Positions 12,401 through 27,400 of a DNA stretch of 64,000 nucleotides are shown here, piece by piece. Below the pieces are notes generated by a model. That model had not been told where the DNA came from. It ran no database searches and saw only the letters and a list, made by a program, of their open reading frames with translations. Positions within the stretch are counted from its first letter, which is position 1, and the number at the start of each line of letters is the position of its first letter. Made by a program: the position numbers and the translations under genes. The stretch is from NCBI RefSeq assembly GCF_030272615.1, contig NC_081410.1, positions 141,449,349-141,513,348 of the forward strand, in the 5' to 3' direction. Source of the stretch: Cryptomeria japonica. Taxonomy: Eukaryota; Streptophyta; Pinopsida; Cupressales; Cupressaceae.

Positions 12401-15400
12401 AGTTCAAGATGCTTGTAGATGGACTCGTTTGAGATGTACTACTAGATGACGGCATCGCTTGAGAAACAATAGATTGTGAAGCTGTTGCTTGTGATATGTT
12501 TGTTGATAGGGATGTGGCTTGTGATACTTTACCTGATGTATTTGCTTGTAAACCTGTGGATGCTGAAAGATTAACAACCCTGTTAGAAACAGGTGGAGGA
12601 CTTGCAGGTAGATACTGCATATTAGCAATTACTATATCGGCAAGCAAATCCGGATGAATTTTTGAAATGAGGATCTCAAGTGATTCGGCGCCTCTTTCTC
12701 CTTCTGCCAGCAGTGCACCTATCATGGTAATCATCTGTTGTACTGGATTCATTTGACCATCAAGTGATGATACCCCATTTGAAGGACCATTATCCTGCAT
12801 TGTACTGCTAGTTGTTTGAGGCAACTGCACTGTTGGTAAATTTTGCAGAGTAGATCGCAATCTTTTTCCAGGCATCTCGTCAATGTCACCCGAGCTGCCA
12901 TTATCATGAACTATAGGCCTCTTCTTGACTGTCTCTACACCATATAAACTCATCGCTGACCTTTCTTCCTGATAAAGAAATGAAATCTAGAATTATACAT
13001 GTAAATACATAACCTAAAAAATCTAATGAAATTAATTAGCCTTATTTCATAAGGCGAATAAATAGCATTTATAAGAAAGTCGGGAACAAATTCCTAAAAA
13101 CAACCAGAATCAATAATGTGCTCAAATAGTCACCTTCGTAAACCGTGGATCACGGGATGCACGTTCAGCATTTCTTAGCATCCTGTCAACTTGGCGAAGG
13201 GCTTGTTCTGCTACTTCTCCAGCATTCATTGCTCGCAAAGCTGTCAGCAAGCGATCCCGCCACTGCATATCAGGATCATGTTACACATCTGTTTCCCTCA
13301 TCAGCAACAAATGACTAGCTTCTTAAATCATAAAAGGATATTAATCAACCATTAAAAATTCATTATGCAACAAGAAAGATGTAGGCACATTGACCGTTGT
13401 GTTTAATCTTTAAAGTGATCACAAAAAGAAAGAACCCAGGATAAATCAGTTTGACTCTGAAAGAGATGAGTGTTTATTCTCTTTTCATGCATTTTCTTCT
13501 TTACTTTTTGTTCCTTTTATAAGGTTTAAGCCAAGATGGCATAATAGCTTCCATTTTTACATAGTAGTAAACTCTTCGCCAGATGACAGGCTTAAGTTGG
13601 GGGTCTGGGAAAAGTTGATGAAGATGAACAAGAGTCTTAATATCAATACTTGGACATCACAAGGTAAATTTTCACAGATTTTGGAGTCAAGTTCCTACTA
13701 ATTTTTATTCTTTCTATGATTGAGAATATATGATTTCCATTTCTTTGACCTACTCTCCTTTGATATAAGTATGCCCCAAAAATTATAAACATTGTAACAT
13801 AATAAACCTTCGACTAAATCTTCCTGACATCTCAGACCACACAATTCAGTTTACATAAGCCTTAATATCTACGTTAGAATAAACATCCAGATGCAGGAAG
13901 TTATCATTTCAGAAGTAGGTACCCTTTCTTCTACCCTCCCTCGACATGATAACCCAAAACATTAACAGCATCCAAACATTATAAGCATACATTAAAAATT
14001 TCCTGCCATCTGAGTCCAAACAATTCAGTTTACATCCAACCTTAATAACTCTACTGTGATAAACATCTAGATCAAGGAAACTGGAATTTCACAAACAGAT
14101 AAGACCACAAATAACCATCAAGATACAATAGCAATTACCTCTCATATAGTCCAGACTCGTATGCCAAAGAACTCTAATCCTAATCAACCACATCCTAACA
14201 ACTTAAATTAAAACAAAAAAACGAGAGACTCTGACACTTCATCTAAAATTTGTGACTCCTTATAATAATCAATAGTACCATATGAAAAGTTATAAAACTA
14301 AGTAGTACCATATCCTTATGCATGTTCCAAGCTTAAACGTGCCACCTCTCATTCCTTAAATTGCTAAGATATGAATAGAACCATAGCTTCCAAATTTGGA
14401 CTCAACACAGACTCGGCAGACCAAAAATCTCCAACTCGGTGAAAACTTGATAAAATCCAGCAACTTAAAAAACACTAAAAGTTTTCAAAAGAGAAAAAAT
14501 AAAAATTTAAAATCATAATTTTTATGCAAAATATATCAAATGAATTTGGTAGGGGATTTGAGGGCAATGCCCCCACCAAAGTTGATGAGCAGCACCCCTC
14601 ACAGGAGTCTGGCAGCAGCACATCCAAATGAAGACCTTCAAAACTATACAAATCTTCATCAAGCATGGCATTTTCATAAATTTTTAATAGGCAATAATCA
14701 TTTTTCCTAATATAAGCAGATAGGGCTTATAAAGCCAACAAAACCTTTTTTGTGGTGGTTTATATGCATTTTCACTGCATTTATCCTGTGTATCGCAGAT
14801 GTGGCAAGTGGCAAGTGGCAAGTGGCAAGTGGCAGTGTTGGACTCAGTGAGTGCTTGGCAAAAAACACACAAAAAACTAGCAAAAAACTCAGTTGGAAGA
14901 CAGCGAGTAAATGCCGTAAAAAATCAGGAGTCAAAAAAGTTGCAGAACTACAAAGCTTACACAAAATGTATGTCTATTTTCTTTCATCGAAGAACTGTGT
15001 TACCATCAACAGTCAGTATTATTATTTAACATCATTTCCATTACATTCATTTTGCATCCAGCATAACCAACCATATAAAAAAATAAAACTCTAACCACAA
15101 CAGATTGACCTAGACTTTACCAAAAATGCAGAGATTTTAAAAAACATGATAATTAAATGTAGCTGGAAAAACACAAAGTTAAACACAAGAATATTATATG
15201 CAAATACAGCATCAAATCCAAGCACATAAGGACAAAAGAATAAAAACAAACCAAATTTGCTACTTAACTCCAGACCAAACAGGGTAATGCTCGTAAAATC
15301 AAAAACAAAAAAATACTGTAGAAATTGTTGCCCTTGCCAAAACAGGATTTTAAGTTATATTGGGTATCATCCAGCAAAACATTGGTCCAACATGTAACCA

Positions 15401-18400
15401 GATCCAAGAAGGAAAAGTTAGTTGAAGTTTGAACAATCACACCCTGTGACAAGTGACAACAATCTCCTAGAAACTTTCTAATCCTGTGCAGAACTTCAGA
15501 ATAGATGCTCACCCACTTTTTCAACTTGAAATCTGTATATGATTTAAATCTGAATATCTCAATTCTCAACATCCTAATAGAACCATCTACAATTTATAAC
15601 CCTTTATTTTCTGAAAGGTGGTTGCAATCCTCAAATGAGCTCAATAATAATCCCAGAAGCTTTTCAACAAACAGCATACAAGCAGTATAGTAACAGCTAT
15701 TACAACACATAAGAATATTGCAAAATAAGGTACAACCTAAGGCATTAGAAATTATAAGAACGAAAAATATTTAAAATCATACCGGCATTGCCCCATGGTG
15801 TGTACACTTCAGGATTCCAAGAAATGCAGTCTTGAGAGCATGTAGTACACTTGCAACTTGACCCCCTCTTCCAGCTTCAGTGTTAGGATCAAAACCAAGC
15901 AATACTGGCATGATACGCCCACATAGTGCTGGCCTTTTCTTCGCAATTGCTGCAAGACTGGGAAGTACATATTTTATTAGATAAAATAAAGAAGTTAAAA
16001 AGAACACAATGATAAATGAGTTATAAACATGATTTGGTTAAGGATAGAACAGATGACAAATAAGTTAAGAATTAAATCATAATTTTAACGGCTGCAACTG
16101 CCCATGTATGGCAATTAAAATCAGCTACCTAGTTTCAGGGATTAGGAAACCAAACATGTAATCAATTCATCAATTCCATTCGATAATCTATGTTGTAAAG
16201 TATAACGCTTGCTATAGTTATGCTCTCTTTCAAGCTCAATCTAGTATTATGAAAATAATAAATCAAGATTGGAAAGACAGGTTTTGTATTATATGCAAGA
16301 AGGCGTTGTAATTAAAGCTTGGGTGTCTAGTATAGAAGCTGTGAAACATTAAGATTGTATGACAGCCTAGTATATAAGGACTTAACATACTAATTTGATA
16401 ATTAAAGAATTAAAATATTAAACTTAGAAACTCCTCATAAAAAGCTCAAGGAGGGAAGCAACTAAAAGAATTTCTAAGACTTAAAGCAGAAAATTCTTTT
16501 AGTGAATAGTTTTTTGCAGGAAGTCTATGAAACTATTGAATCTGGCCGATGTAGCATCTATAGTACTCATATTATAGTCCTGTAGGATAAATTCTCAACC
16601 ATAGCTGCTCACAAAAAACGTTTGGTCCTTTTCTGAAATGCTTTTCTATTGGATTCTTAGGTGTGTACTTGATGACCAACTAATTGAGATAGATTTTATA
16701 AATTCTGTACCTTTTAGGGTTTCAAAGATAAGAGCCAAAAAACAGGTCTATGCATTTGCATTCAGATTTTATTTTTGAAGAGTTCTACTGTAAAAGCTTT
16801 ACAGTTTTATTATAACTTTTAACAAATGTAAACATGGCACCAAAACACTTTTTTACAGTATTAGTACTGCCTACATTATCAAGCAATTATTTGGATGATA
16901 AAAGCAATAAGAGCTTCAAAAGAGGGCACAGGAGAAATTAAGGATGAAATTGGCCTATATGTGTTGTGCTCTCAGTCTATTCAGTGTATCAGGTTGTGGA
17001 GTAGCTAACTTGTGGTGCACATGACCTTTGCTTTGATCATTTGATAATTTATAAATTAACAATTAAATGAGTAATCAACCTAATCAGTACTATGGAATGC
17101 CTAATTATGTTGTAAATTGGACGTAGTGGTTTACTATTTGGCATGTCTAAGAATTCTGTTTTCATTTTAAAGATTGAGGCTGCCCCCTTGAAGTGGTTCA
17201 TTTTGATATTCAGCATGTAAACCATTTAAGTCACATGAACTTTGCTTTGATCATTTGATAATTTATAAATTAACAATTAAACAAGTAATCAACCTAATCA
17301 GTATTATGGAATGCCTAATTATGTTGTAAACTGGACGTAGTGGTTTACTATTTGGCATGTCTAAGAATTCTGTTTCATTTTAAAGATTGAGGCTGCCCCC
17401 TTGAAGTGGTTCATTTTGATATTCAGCATGTAAACCATTTAAGTCTTTCATGAGAAATTTAATTAGTATAAATATGTTCAATACATCTACCTAAAAGATG
17501 CCAAGAGATATCAGTCTCAAGGCATCTATACTGAATTTGTGACACAGTTATTTAGATAGATGTATTTTAAAATATCTATGCTACCTTATTTGATTTATAA
17601 ATAGATGTATAAATAGTTAGGTATAATGACAGTTCAACATGTAGATGACTGTCAAATTTATACAGAATGGATTTTGTTATCAACGTGCTCAATTAGATCT
17701 CCCTCTTACTGTCATTGTAGTTAAGCCTGTCAGTATAATAAGGATTACATATTTTTAAAATAACACAAAAGAAAAAATAACTTTTCTAACTTAAACCTAA
17801 ACCTAAATGGGGTGCCCACCAAAGTTCCCAAATCTAACAAACCTTTAAAAACCCTAGACCATGCGCTTTTGCAGTCACCACAAAAGAAGAAGAAAATAAG
17901 AAATGAGAGGAAGATGAAGAAAATCAACACCAACCCATTACGATATGTTCACAATTCCCATTGATCATTCATCTCCCAGTTTTTAAGTTTCTCTGTCAAA
18001 TTTAATCATCCATGAAGCTTTTTTCTGTTTTTTTAATTTTCCTAAATATTAATATTAAAAAAATGCTAAATGGAGTTGCAAATTCTGTATATCTCACCAT
18101 ATCATCTATTTCTACACCTCATGCAACCTTAAGTAAGAAAAATATAATGAAAAGAATCCATGTTTTTGTAAGAACTCGATATTTTTTGTTTGAAAGATGC
18201 AATGAACAAATCATACAATGCCTAATGAGTCTTATATAACTCAAGGATCGCAGATTCTGTATATACTCTTCTTTTGTGCCCCATGCAACCTGAAGTAAGA
18301 AATATAGATTAAAAATATCCTTGCATGTTGATTGTTTTTAATTTTTAGTTATAACAAGCTAAACAAATCATCACGTAGGAGTCTTAGATAACTTGAAGAA

Positions 18401-21400
18401 GGATTGCAAATTTTATGTATCCTCTTTTTCTATGCCTCAAGTGACCTAAAGCAAGAAATACTTAAAGAAAATTGCTTCACTGAAAATTGTCTCAAATCTT
18501 TATTTTATGTACCAAAATATAGGTTTCACTTAGTTTTTGCATTGCTAATGTTAACTCATTTAGCCTAAGTAACAATCAAGGAATTTAACTTGTTGAGGAA
18601 TCCAGAAATTGTCAATGGAAGTAGGGGAGGGGAAAGGGCATTCAAACAGAGCACTCAAAGGAGTAATTCAATTGGAAGTGCAGCAAATTTGATTAACCTT
18701 CCAAGCTGTTGTAATAATATAACAAAGGTTCCATACAATAAGAGGACTTCTTTATGGCAATTTCAACAAGATAAAATGTAAACAAAATCGTTAATTCAGA
18801 TTGTACTTGTTGGAAACTTGAGTTATGTTCAGCTGTGTTATCATTGATGTCAACCTGTGGCATTGTCATTGATGTCAGTATATGTTGTAGATGGTCCGGA
18901 AGTGAGTGTTATGATGTTGTTATGTGGTTTGGTAGTGATATTGTGTAAGTATGAGGTATTTCCACAAGATTGGTGTAGTGGAAGGTTCAATATGCAGGAA
19001 AGAGTATTTAATGTCTCAGTGGAAGAATGATTTGGATTCCTCCGGTATGTGAAGATTATGGAGTGCAATTCTAGATACAATGTTCATGATTTGTGTGTGT
19101 TACACTGTCAAGTTTACAGGTGCTTTGTTGCTCAGATGTTAAGAGTTCATTGTTGATTTATTTGGCAGTGGGCTGTCTGTTAGAACTGGTCCAGAGAATG
19201 CTTGGTGGTTCTCTGATATGTTGAATTAAGTGTTGCAGCTTGGAGGACAAGTTCATTTGGTTTGTGCAGTGTTCCAGTTCAAATTTTCTAGTTTTGGTTT
19301 GGTTGAAAAGAGGAGTTATGTTGTTCTAAGTTCAATGTTGTCAATCGATTTGGTTTCCAACTGATCGAGGTGATGTGTCTTATCTAGATCATGTCTTTTT
19401 GGTCCAGATATGCTTTGGTGGTTGAATTTAGGTGTTGATATGGGTCTCATTGTAGCATGTCAAGATCCACATTGAACTTTGAGCATTAAGGAATGTTTCT
19501 GGGCCGACTGGTTAGCGTGCTTTATTGTTCATTTACACGTTTCATTTGATGTCGACCTTGGAAGACGTGTTAGCGTGTGCGGTTCATTGGAATCGTTTGG
19601 AAAGGATGTGTTGTGATACGTTTGGGTCCCCTTTATCTCCTAGAGTGGATCGCAATGGATGTTTTGGGTCCGGGTGGCCTAATTTATGTAATATTGTTTA
19701 TTCTATATGTGGCTGACCTAGTTGAGAGTTTCAATGAATTATCTTATATATATAGGTGTGTGGATGAATGAGTTGCGTATAGGATATATGTGAATTAATG
19801 TGAAATGGATATGAATGATGCACAAACAGATTTGATATAGAGGAAGTGCGAAAGACAATTGTGATGTAATGTCCCCTAATTGGATGTGCCCTAAGCTTGC
19901 CCTAGTTTCTTAGTTTCCAAGCAGATAAGTGGATTTAGGAAATACCTTTCACCTTATTGAAACCCTGCAGCAGATTAGAAACTTCTTATTTTAGAAATCA
20001 GATTTGTAAATCTTATAGCAAAGCATTAATCGGATTAGCAGAACAGAAATCAGATTAGTGAATTTATAGTAGCATTATTAATAATTATTTTACATATATT
20101 CAAATCATAATCAGTAGCAGAATTAGTGATCCATCCATTAAATATTCTAAATATCTTGGAGGCTCAACAATAGGATAGCAAGGGAGAAATGTGACCTTGA
20201 TGGGGTGTCTCGGACCCTCTACCCTGGGCCCAAGAGCGCATATACCACCCCTCTTGGCTTCATGTGACCCATGCCATCTATATGAGGTGGCCTACCCAGT
20301 GAGGTATCCCTTTCCATTATCCCCTCATCTTGCCAACCTTCTCCTTCTCTCTATGATTACTCTCCCTGTAATTATGCACCATGAAAGGGGAAAGGAGCTG
20401 CAACAGGGTGCCCTGGAAACCTTCTCCTCTAGGCCCAAGGGCAGTACCCTCTGTACTCCTTTGGCCTCGTGGAACCATTTATGTCCCCTCATGGAGATGG
20501 CATACCTAGACGAATGCTCCTTCACCATACCCCTCTTGCAACCCTATTTCCTCCATGGCTGAAAACACTACTATATGAAAGAATACAGTAACATATAAAT
20601 AACTGCAGAATGTTATTAGATCAGACTGATATCTTTTGGAGTATGTATAATCAATTAAGACAGCAGTATATATAATGATAAATATGCAGGAAAATGTACA
20701 GTTATGGTGCCCAAAATGTATGCATAGATAACCCATACCACACAATATTAATCAGACGATCTGCTGTATATTTGGTGCCTTCTCCACTAATTATCCTCAG
20801 TTCGATGATTTCCCTTGGATGATGCAATGACTTCTTATATCCTTCCTCCTATGCTGAGAAGTCATGCTCTTTCTCAAGGTTATGCCCACTAAGAGGAGAC
20901 ACCTCCTTTAATGTGATCGCAGCCTTTCATTTACCAAAAGACACTTTGTTTGCTCTTGACCGTTTTCTCTGTTAATCACTAATTAATAATTTTGTGAATC
21001 AAATCCCTTGCATTAATGAAGGAGAACAATCAATCCTCCAGGCTGATGCTGATGACCAAATCCGATTGCAAGAGATAGATGATTGATGAGTTTCTCCGTC
21101 ATGAAATTGTGAAGTCTCACCTTGTAAGACAATTTCATTGCCAATAGTAGAGGATCAGATTGGGGGCATGACAAAAGAGCTTTGAGACAGTGTTTGAGGT
21201 CATGTGTCTACCATGATATTAGTCGCTTGACATAGTGGTTCAAGGACAATTTCATGATCTTATTCATTTGAATTCATTGATCCTTTGAACCTGCCGGAAG
21301 AAGGTGTGTTCCTTTTGGCAACTTGTGCAGCCCTCTGTATCTTGCCCTAAGGTTGTGCGCCTTTGTCTTGCAAGTCCATTTAGGGGCAGTGAGCTCCATG

Positions 21401-24400
21401 GCCTTGAGCCTAAACATTGTAATCAATTATTCATATTGTGAGTGTGATTCTCACCGTGGTTTTTCCCAATTTAAAATTTTCCACATAAATCTGGTGTTCT
21501 TATGGTTGTTGTGCTTTGTGCTTTCATGTTTCATCATTACACTATTAAGTTAATTGTGGTTTGAAGTTTTATTGATCAGAAGTTAAGATTTTTGAGGTTC
21601 GGACTGATTCAACCCCCCCCCTTCTCACTCATGTGGTGTGTTTAACAATTGGTATCAGAGACAAAACAAATGTTCAAATCCTCTCAGGTGATGCTGCTGG
21701 GGGTGACGCTGCTGGGGGGATTGTTCAACTAATCGCTAGCACCCCCCTTTGGATTTGGGACATGTACTAACCGCCTCCCGAGGAACCGTTTATCTCTGGC
21801 ATGTGTATCAAGAGTTAACAGGTCGAGCTTTTGGCGAAACGGAAAACATGTTCCAACAGTATTTGCCTATGGAAATGTCATTATGGCTCCCTTGAATACT
21901 ATGACAACAATACTAGGGTGCACACACCTCTTAAAGCTTGCATGTGATCAGCTCTCACTTGAACAAAGCACTCAGATAATGAAATTGTATAATGGTGGCA
22001 TCTCTACACCTTTAATTACCTCAATGCTAGCACCTTCTATGAGAACTACCAGTACTCAACATGCACAAGTTCCTATTTTTGTGTTAGAGCCTAAGGAGAA
22101 AAGTAACATTATGAGTTCATATCCAAACCCCATGGTAGATATAATCAAATGAACAAGCCCAAGATATAAGAATATGATACAATTGAAAAAATCTCCTTTG
22201 CTAATGGCATTGTAAGGATTTCATATGTGGGACCAACTGAGACAAAACTAAGGAGTGTAATCTTGGATAAGGACTATTCCAAGTAAAAAGTACTAATAGA
22301 GGCGCAATGTAATCCATATGTGTTTCACATGGATCTAACATCATCAAGATGCACTGACAGAAATTAGACATCATATACTAATCAACATCATGGCCACATA
22401 AGAAGGGGCCTTACTTCCTTAAGGCAGTTGATTGACCAAGAAACCGTAAGCATGCCTATTCTAGTTTTAGATCCTCGAAGATGTCATTGAGGAGTTGGCC
22501 CTAACAATGCGGTGTAGGTTCTAGTGAATGCAGCATATATTGATTGAAGTAGGTTACAAGCATATCTATTTCCAAACATGGCCAGCTATGCACTGAGCAA
22601 GAAGTGGTATGAGACTTGGTAGACTTCCCTAAATAGATGATGTGGAGATGACGAGGAGCTTCATGAAGGACAATAAAATGTATGATACAAAGGAAGCCAC
22701 ATTGATACAACTTGAGTGGATCAGATTTGTTGAACTCAATGGCTCCACAAGTTTGGCAAAGATGGGTAGGGAGACAGTGACTCTTTTTAAAGGCTAGTAG
22801 TTCCTCTAGTGCAGAGAGGAATTGATCTACATACAACTTCATCCACTCCTTCAAGAGTGGAAAAGCTTACCTGTAAGAGTGCAAGGAAATATGTGGTTGT
22901 ACTCAATGCCTTCTGCCTCTTAAATTGGGGTCCAATTTAAGAGCTGAAAAAGTTTTGCAATTCCAACGATGAGGACTACACCACAGTATTTGCATTGAAC
23001 AAATAGTTAGACTAATCATTGTATTTTGCATGTCAATGCTAATTTGTATTAATAAACATTGTACTTTGTATCTTGAACTGCATGAATAATGTAACTATTA
23101 TACTACAAATACTTCTCATTGATCATTGAATCAAATAATTGTCAAACTTTGTATATTTTAACGTGTTTTAACTTTTTAATCGTATTCTTTGTAATTAATT
23201 ATTCAAATATTATTTTTAATATAATATTTTAATAGTTGTGCCCCTACCATCTCCAAAATTTTGGGGTTGGAAAATATTATATCCCCAAATCCATCCCCCA
23301 GCCATCCCTAAAAACTATGCGAACCCCAAAACTGAAAGAAATATTGTTATGAAAATACAAAAGGAAAAATGACAACAGAGTAAATGGCACTTATGGAAGT
23401 ATATGACTACTCATTGAGGTCATCCAGAGGTGACTAGTACAACTCATGGTGGTCATCTAGAGGTGACCTTGTAATCAAAGCAGTCAATTCCATCAATAAA
23501 AAAAAAATTATAGTTAAGCATAATGTCTTTAATTTAACTTATACTCAAAGTTGCATGGATATGGATACAAATACAAATATGGTATCGGATACGGATATGG
23601 ATACAGATACAGCCATTCAAGACCCCCAATATGGATACGACAAGATATGGCATTCATAAATAAGATACCCATATAGAACACAATTTCCTACGTCATTCAA
23701 GGAGATTTTCATTACTTTAGAGACAATATGAACACATAAATCTACATATTGCATAATGTTTATATTTAAATATAATTTCATCATCAAAACAGAATTCAAA
23801 TACATTGATAAAATAACATGCTTTCAAAAATATCATCATTGTTCTCCTAAAATTGGAGTTCTAGATCATTAAGATTCTCTAAAGAGCTTGGATAGTTGGA
23901 TTGAGCATGACCACCAACTAGACTCTCAAAACAAAATGAAGACGCACTAGATGATCCTCCTACAATGTTCTAATTCTTAATAGGATTGTTCAGTAGTGTC
24001 AATGCATTTATAGATACATCAATATCACTCACTCATATTAGGCTGCACATCCCAAAGGCTACTAGGTCCCTTCATGTAGTATGTGGAGGAATGCAATAAG
24101 AGAAGAAGATTGGCATGAACATATACAAAGTCTTTTGCTTTACTAGCTGCCAACCTGTTTCATTTTACCAAATGGATGAAGACGTGTGTGCCCCAATTTC
24201 TCTCAAAAACAAAAGAACTTCAAATCTATGAAAATTTTGATATTACAAATTATACAAATGCGAACAATAAAATAAAAAATAAAATGAGAAAAATTTTAAT
24301 TTGAAATATAATTCATACGATGTTTTACCTATAATAGAAGTTTGATAGCCAATTTTCACAAATGTTCAATCATTGTACCATGAAAATTCCACCATTTCAC

Positions 24401-27400
24401 AATGTGTTTTTTTCTTATCTATAATTGCATCAACATCTGCATAAGTTCCATCAAAAGATGCAAGAGTTCCAAAATCATCTCAATTCTTTGTAGCAACTTT
24501 AGGATTTGTAAACATCTTTTTGAAGGCTCTTTTATATCCATCAACTACTTCAACATCCATATTTGGTGTTGTCCTATTTAATAGTACCAATATGTTTGCA
24601 TGGTAGCACTCAAGGTTCAAAGCATATGCTAGAACTTGCAAAGGAGTTGTGATTTCATCCCACTTGTTTTTTATTACATCATATATTTGTTTACAAAAAA
24701 ATTCAAAGGGGTCTTGCTCTTTTGCCATGATTATGTCTCTGACCTACTCTACCATTGTATCTATACAATCATAGATGTCGCCCAATTTTGGCTCTTCTAT
24801 GTCACAATGATGAATGAGGTTTTATATTGGTTCAATGAAACATAGCAAGTAATCTACTTGAGCCCGTCAATCATCACCAAGAATGAGTGTCTTGATACTA
24901 TTTGCTCTATCTGTTTGAGATTGCCTCCAAACTACCCAAATATCCCTAATCACCCTACTTTTTAAGGCTTGCTTCACATCCACGAGTCTTTTAAGAACAA
25001 TGTAGTGTAGAAAAGCAAGAGTCAACCAACTACAATTTTAAAAAAAAAAAAAAATTAAATATATAAAATATATCTTTAAAAGGATATATTGAAAAATATA
25101 CTTAAAATGTTTTAAAAAATTACCTTCAACTAATTTGAATGGCGTGTGACATGTGATTATTACAAATAAAAACATTTGAATATCTTTTGCTTCTTCGTAA
25201 ATCTTCTATATCCATTGGATTTTGCCAATTTTTTGTAACACTAAATTCAATGATTGAACTACATAAGGAGTCCATCAAATGCTTGAATATCTTGCCTCGC
25301 CCACCAACCCTGCTGCTCTACATACTTTTGCAATACCTGCAATCACCTTATCAACATTTTCTATTCCCACCAGTTCAATTGCCTCAATTAGAATATTGGC
25401 AATAAATTGAGTGCCTTTTTCATCAACCTTGGATTCCATTGCTTTCAAGAACATTGCTCTTTTTGGGCACATTGCAATCACATTAGTCAATGCCCTATTT
25501 TTGGCATCATTCCATCCCTCGCAAATAATAGAAACCCCTAAGATTTACCATGAAGCTTATAGATCAATTGCAATTGTCTCTCAATAATGCCTTTTTCTTT
25601 ACCCAAAAGGGTGGTATGGACCTTCTCATAACCTAAGCTTTAATATCTTTTTGTTGCCTCATTAATTGATATAACCATCTCTTGCCAGTATGGAGAGCAC
25701 ACCACATTAAATGCAATTCCACTTGCATATAAGCAACAAGCAATATTTTGATCAATATCCTCTCAACTTTGCAAATTAAATGCTCTTTCGAGAGGCCCTA
25801 AATTGCTCTTTTTTTGACTTGTAGATGTCCCTAAAACTGAATTTTGGATGCAAAGGGAGGTCTATTTAAACTTGAAACTGGCCTTTGTTTTGATGCATGA
25901 TTATCAACTTCATCTTGTTCTTTTTGATATTTTGCAATTTTTGCATGGGACAACCCTTTCCCTATACGACCATCAACATTTGGACCGGATCACATAGCAC
26001 ATCCTTTCCATGTTATGTGGCAAAGGTGCCCACGAACCCTAGTATAAATAAAGATAGGTGAGCATATACATTGATCTAAGCAAGCATCCAGCTTCATAAC
26101 TGATTGCAGAATTAATAAAGAGAGGAAGACAGCATACTTGATAATAGTAAGGTGCTTAGAAATACTAGTAAATAGTAAGTTTTATATATATATATATATA
26201 TATATTCTCATTCTGGGGTGAAGGAAGAAATACATGATAAGGAGGCAGCAGCACTGACACCGCTATCAAGTACACCAACCCCAAGGGTGGGGCCAAGATG
26301 GCGTATGAATGGGTGTTCATTCCATGCTCTTGGGCTTGATTGGAAAGGACAGGCTCCCAGCGCCTTATATGATTCTCCGAAAGATTTCATCGTATGCTCT
26401 CAAAGAGGATGAATAAGAAAACATGGATAGGGGGTGCAGATACAAGCACCCCCACTAGGTAGACCACCCCATGCTGGATGTCCAATGTGCCTACCACTTG
26501 GGGCCAATGGGGATAATATATCCACTCTTGGGCTTAGTGTGAGGATTGCTTCAGACTGATCCTATCATGCTCCTTCATTCAAACTCTATTGTGATAAGAC
26601 CTATCTAATGAATTATGATAATTATATGTATTTGTACTTATATGTGTGATTACTAACCCTAATGGAAACAATTGAGATTTATAAATTATATAAACATATA
26701 TCCAATATTGTTTAATATGGTTGCAGGACTTAAATCAGGGTTTATCTTGTTAAAAGGCATTTTAAATGGTAAAGTCATACCTCTGAGTATCTTACATTTC
26801 TTATTTGAATGGAATTTATGATTTTAGGGCAAGATTTAGGGCAATCCCAAAAGCGGATATTACACAAGAAAAGGTGACATAGTACCCAAAAAAATAGTAT
26901 CACAAGCCCAACTACTGTTGCTAATTTACACTTGAAAATAATTCTGCAGCAGTTTAAAGTTATCCAAGGGACATAAGTGCAGAGTAAAAACAACTATTAC
27001 AATATATCAGGGGTATTACATAAAAATATAATAGTGTTCAAAAGACTGCAGTGTGTGCAAGATGCAACAGATCATAAATTAAACATTGTTCAAAATATAG
27101 GCCAAATTAAGAAAAGTTCTTAAGTGCTCTTTCAGGCACTTAAAAACATCAAAAATTCTATGTAACCCGGGGACGCGTCCCCGGCCTGAAACCCCCCGTC
27201 CCAGCCCCGAGGACGTTTCGGGGACTTGGGGACGGCGAGGGGACGTTCCCCCCGTCCCCAAAATGTGTGAATGTGCTGAGGACATCGCGGAAACGGGGGG
27301 ACGTTTGCCCCAGGCACGAGGGGACGTCCGTACATCCCAAGCACGGCTGGATGTCTCCCACGGCTGCGGTTCGTTAAAAACATTAAAAATATGTCATACT

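Noticed and set aside
12404-12628. Alternative minus-strand open frame within exon 8
   Set aside because: Another frame of the Ser/Gln-rich linker; the main frame is supported by both splice junctions and family match.
14707-15094. Overlapping open frames around the GTGGCAA microsatellite
   Set aside because: The heptamer repeat keeps several frames open on both strands; no conserved sequence.
20191-20562. 123-codon plus-strand open frame
   Set aside because: Rich in Leu/Pro/Ser, within a GC-richer repeat-like block, open on both strands, no domain.
22501-22854. 117-codon minus-strand open frame with several Cys and His
   Set aside because: Spacing fits no known zinc finger, and there are no conserved neighbours; it may be decayed retroelement DNA.
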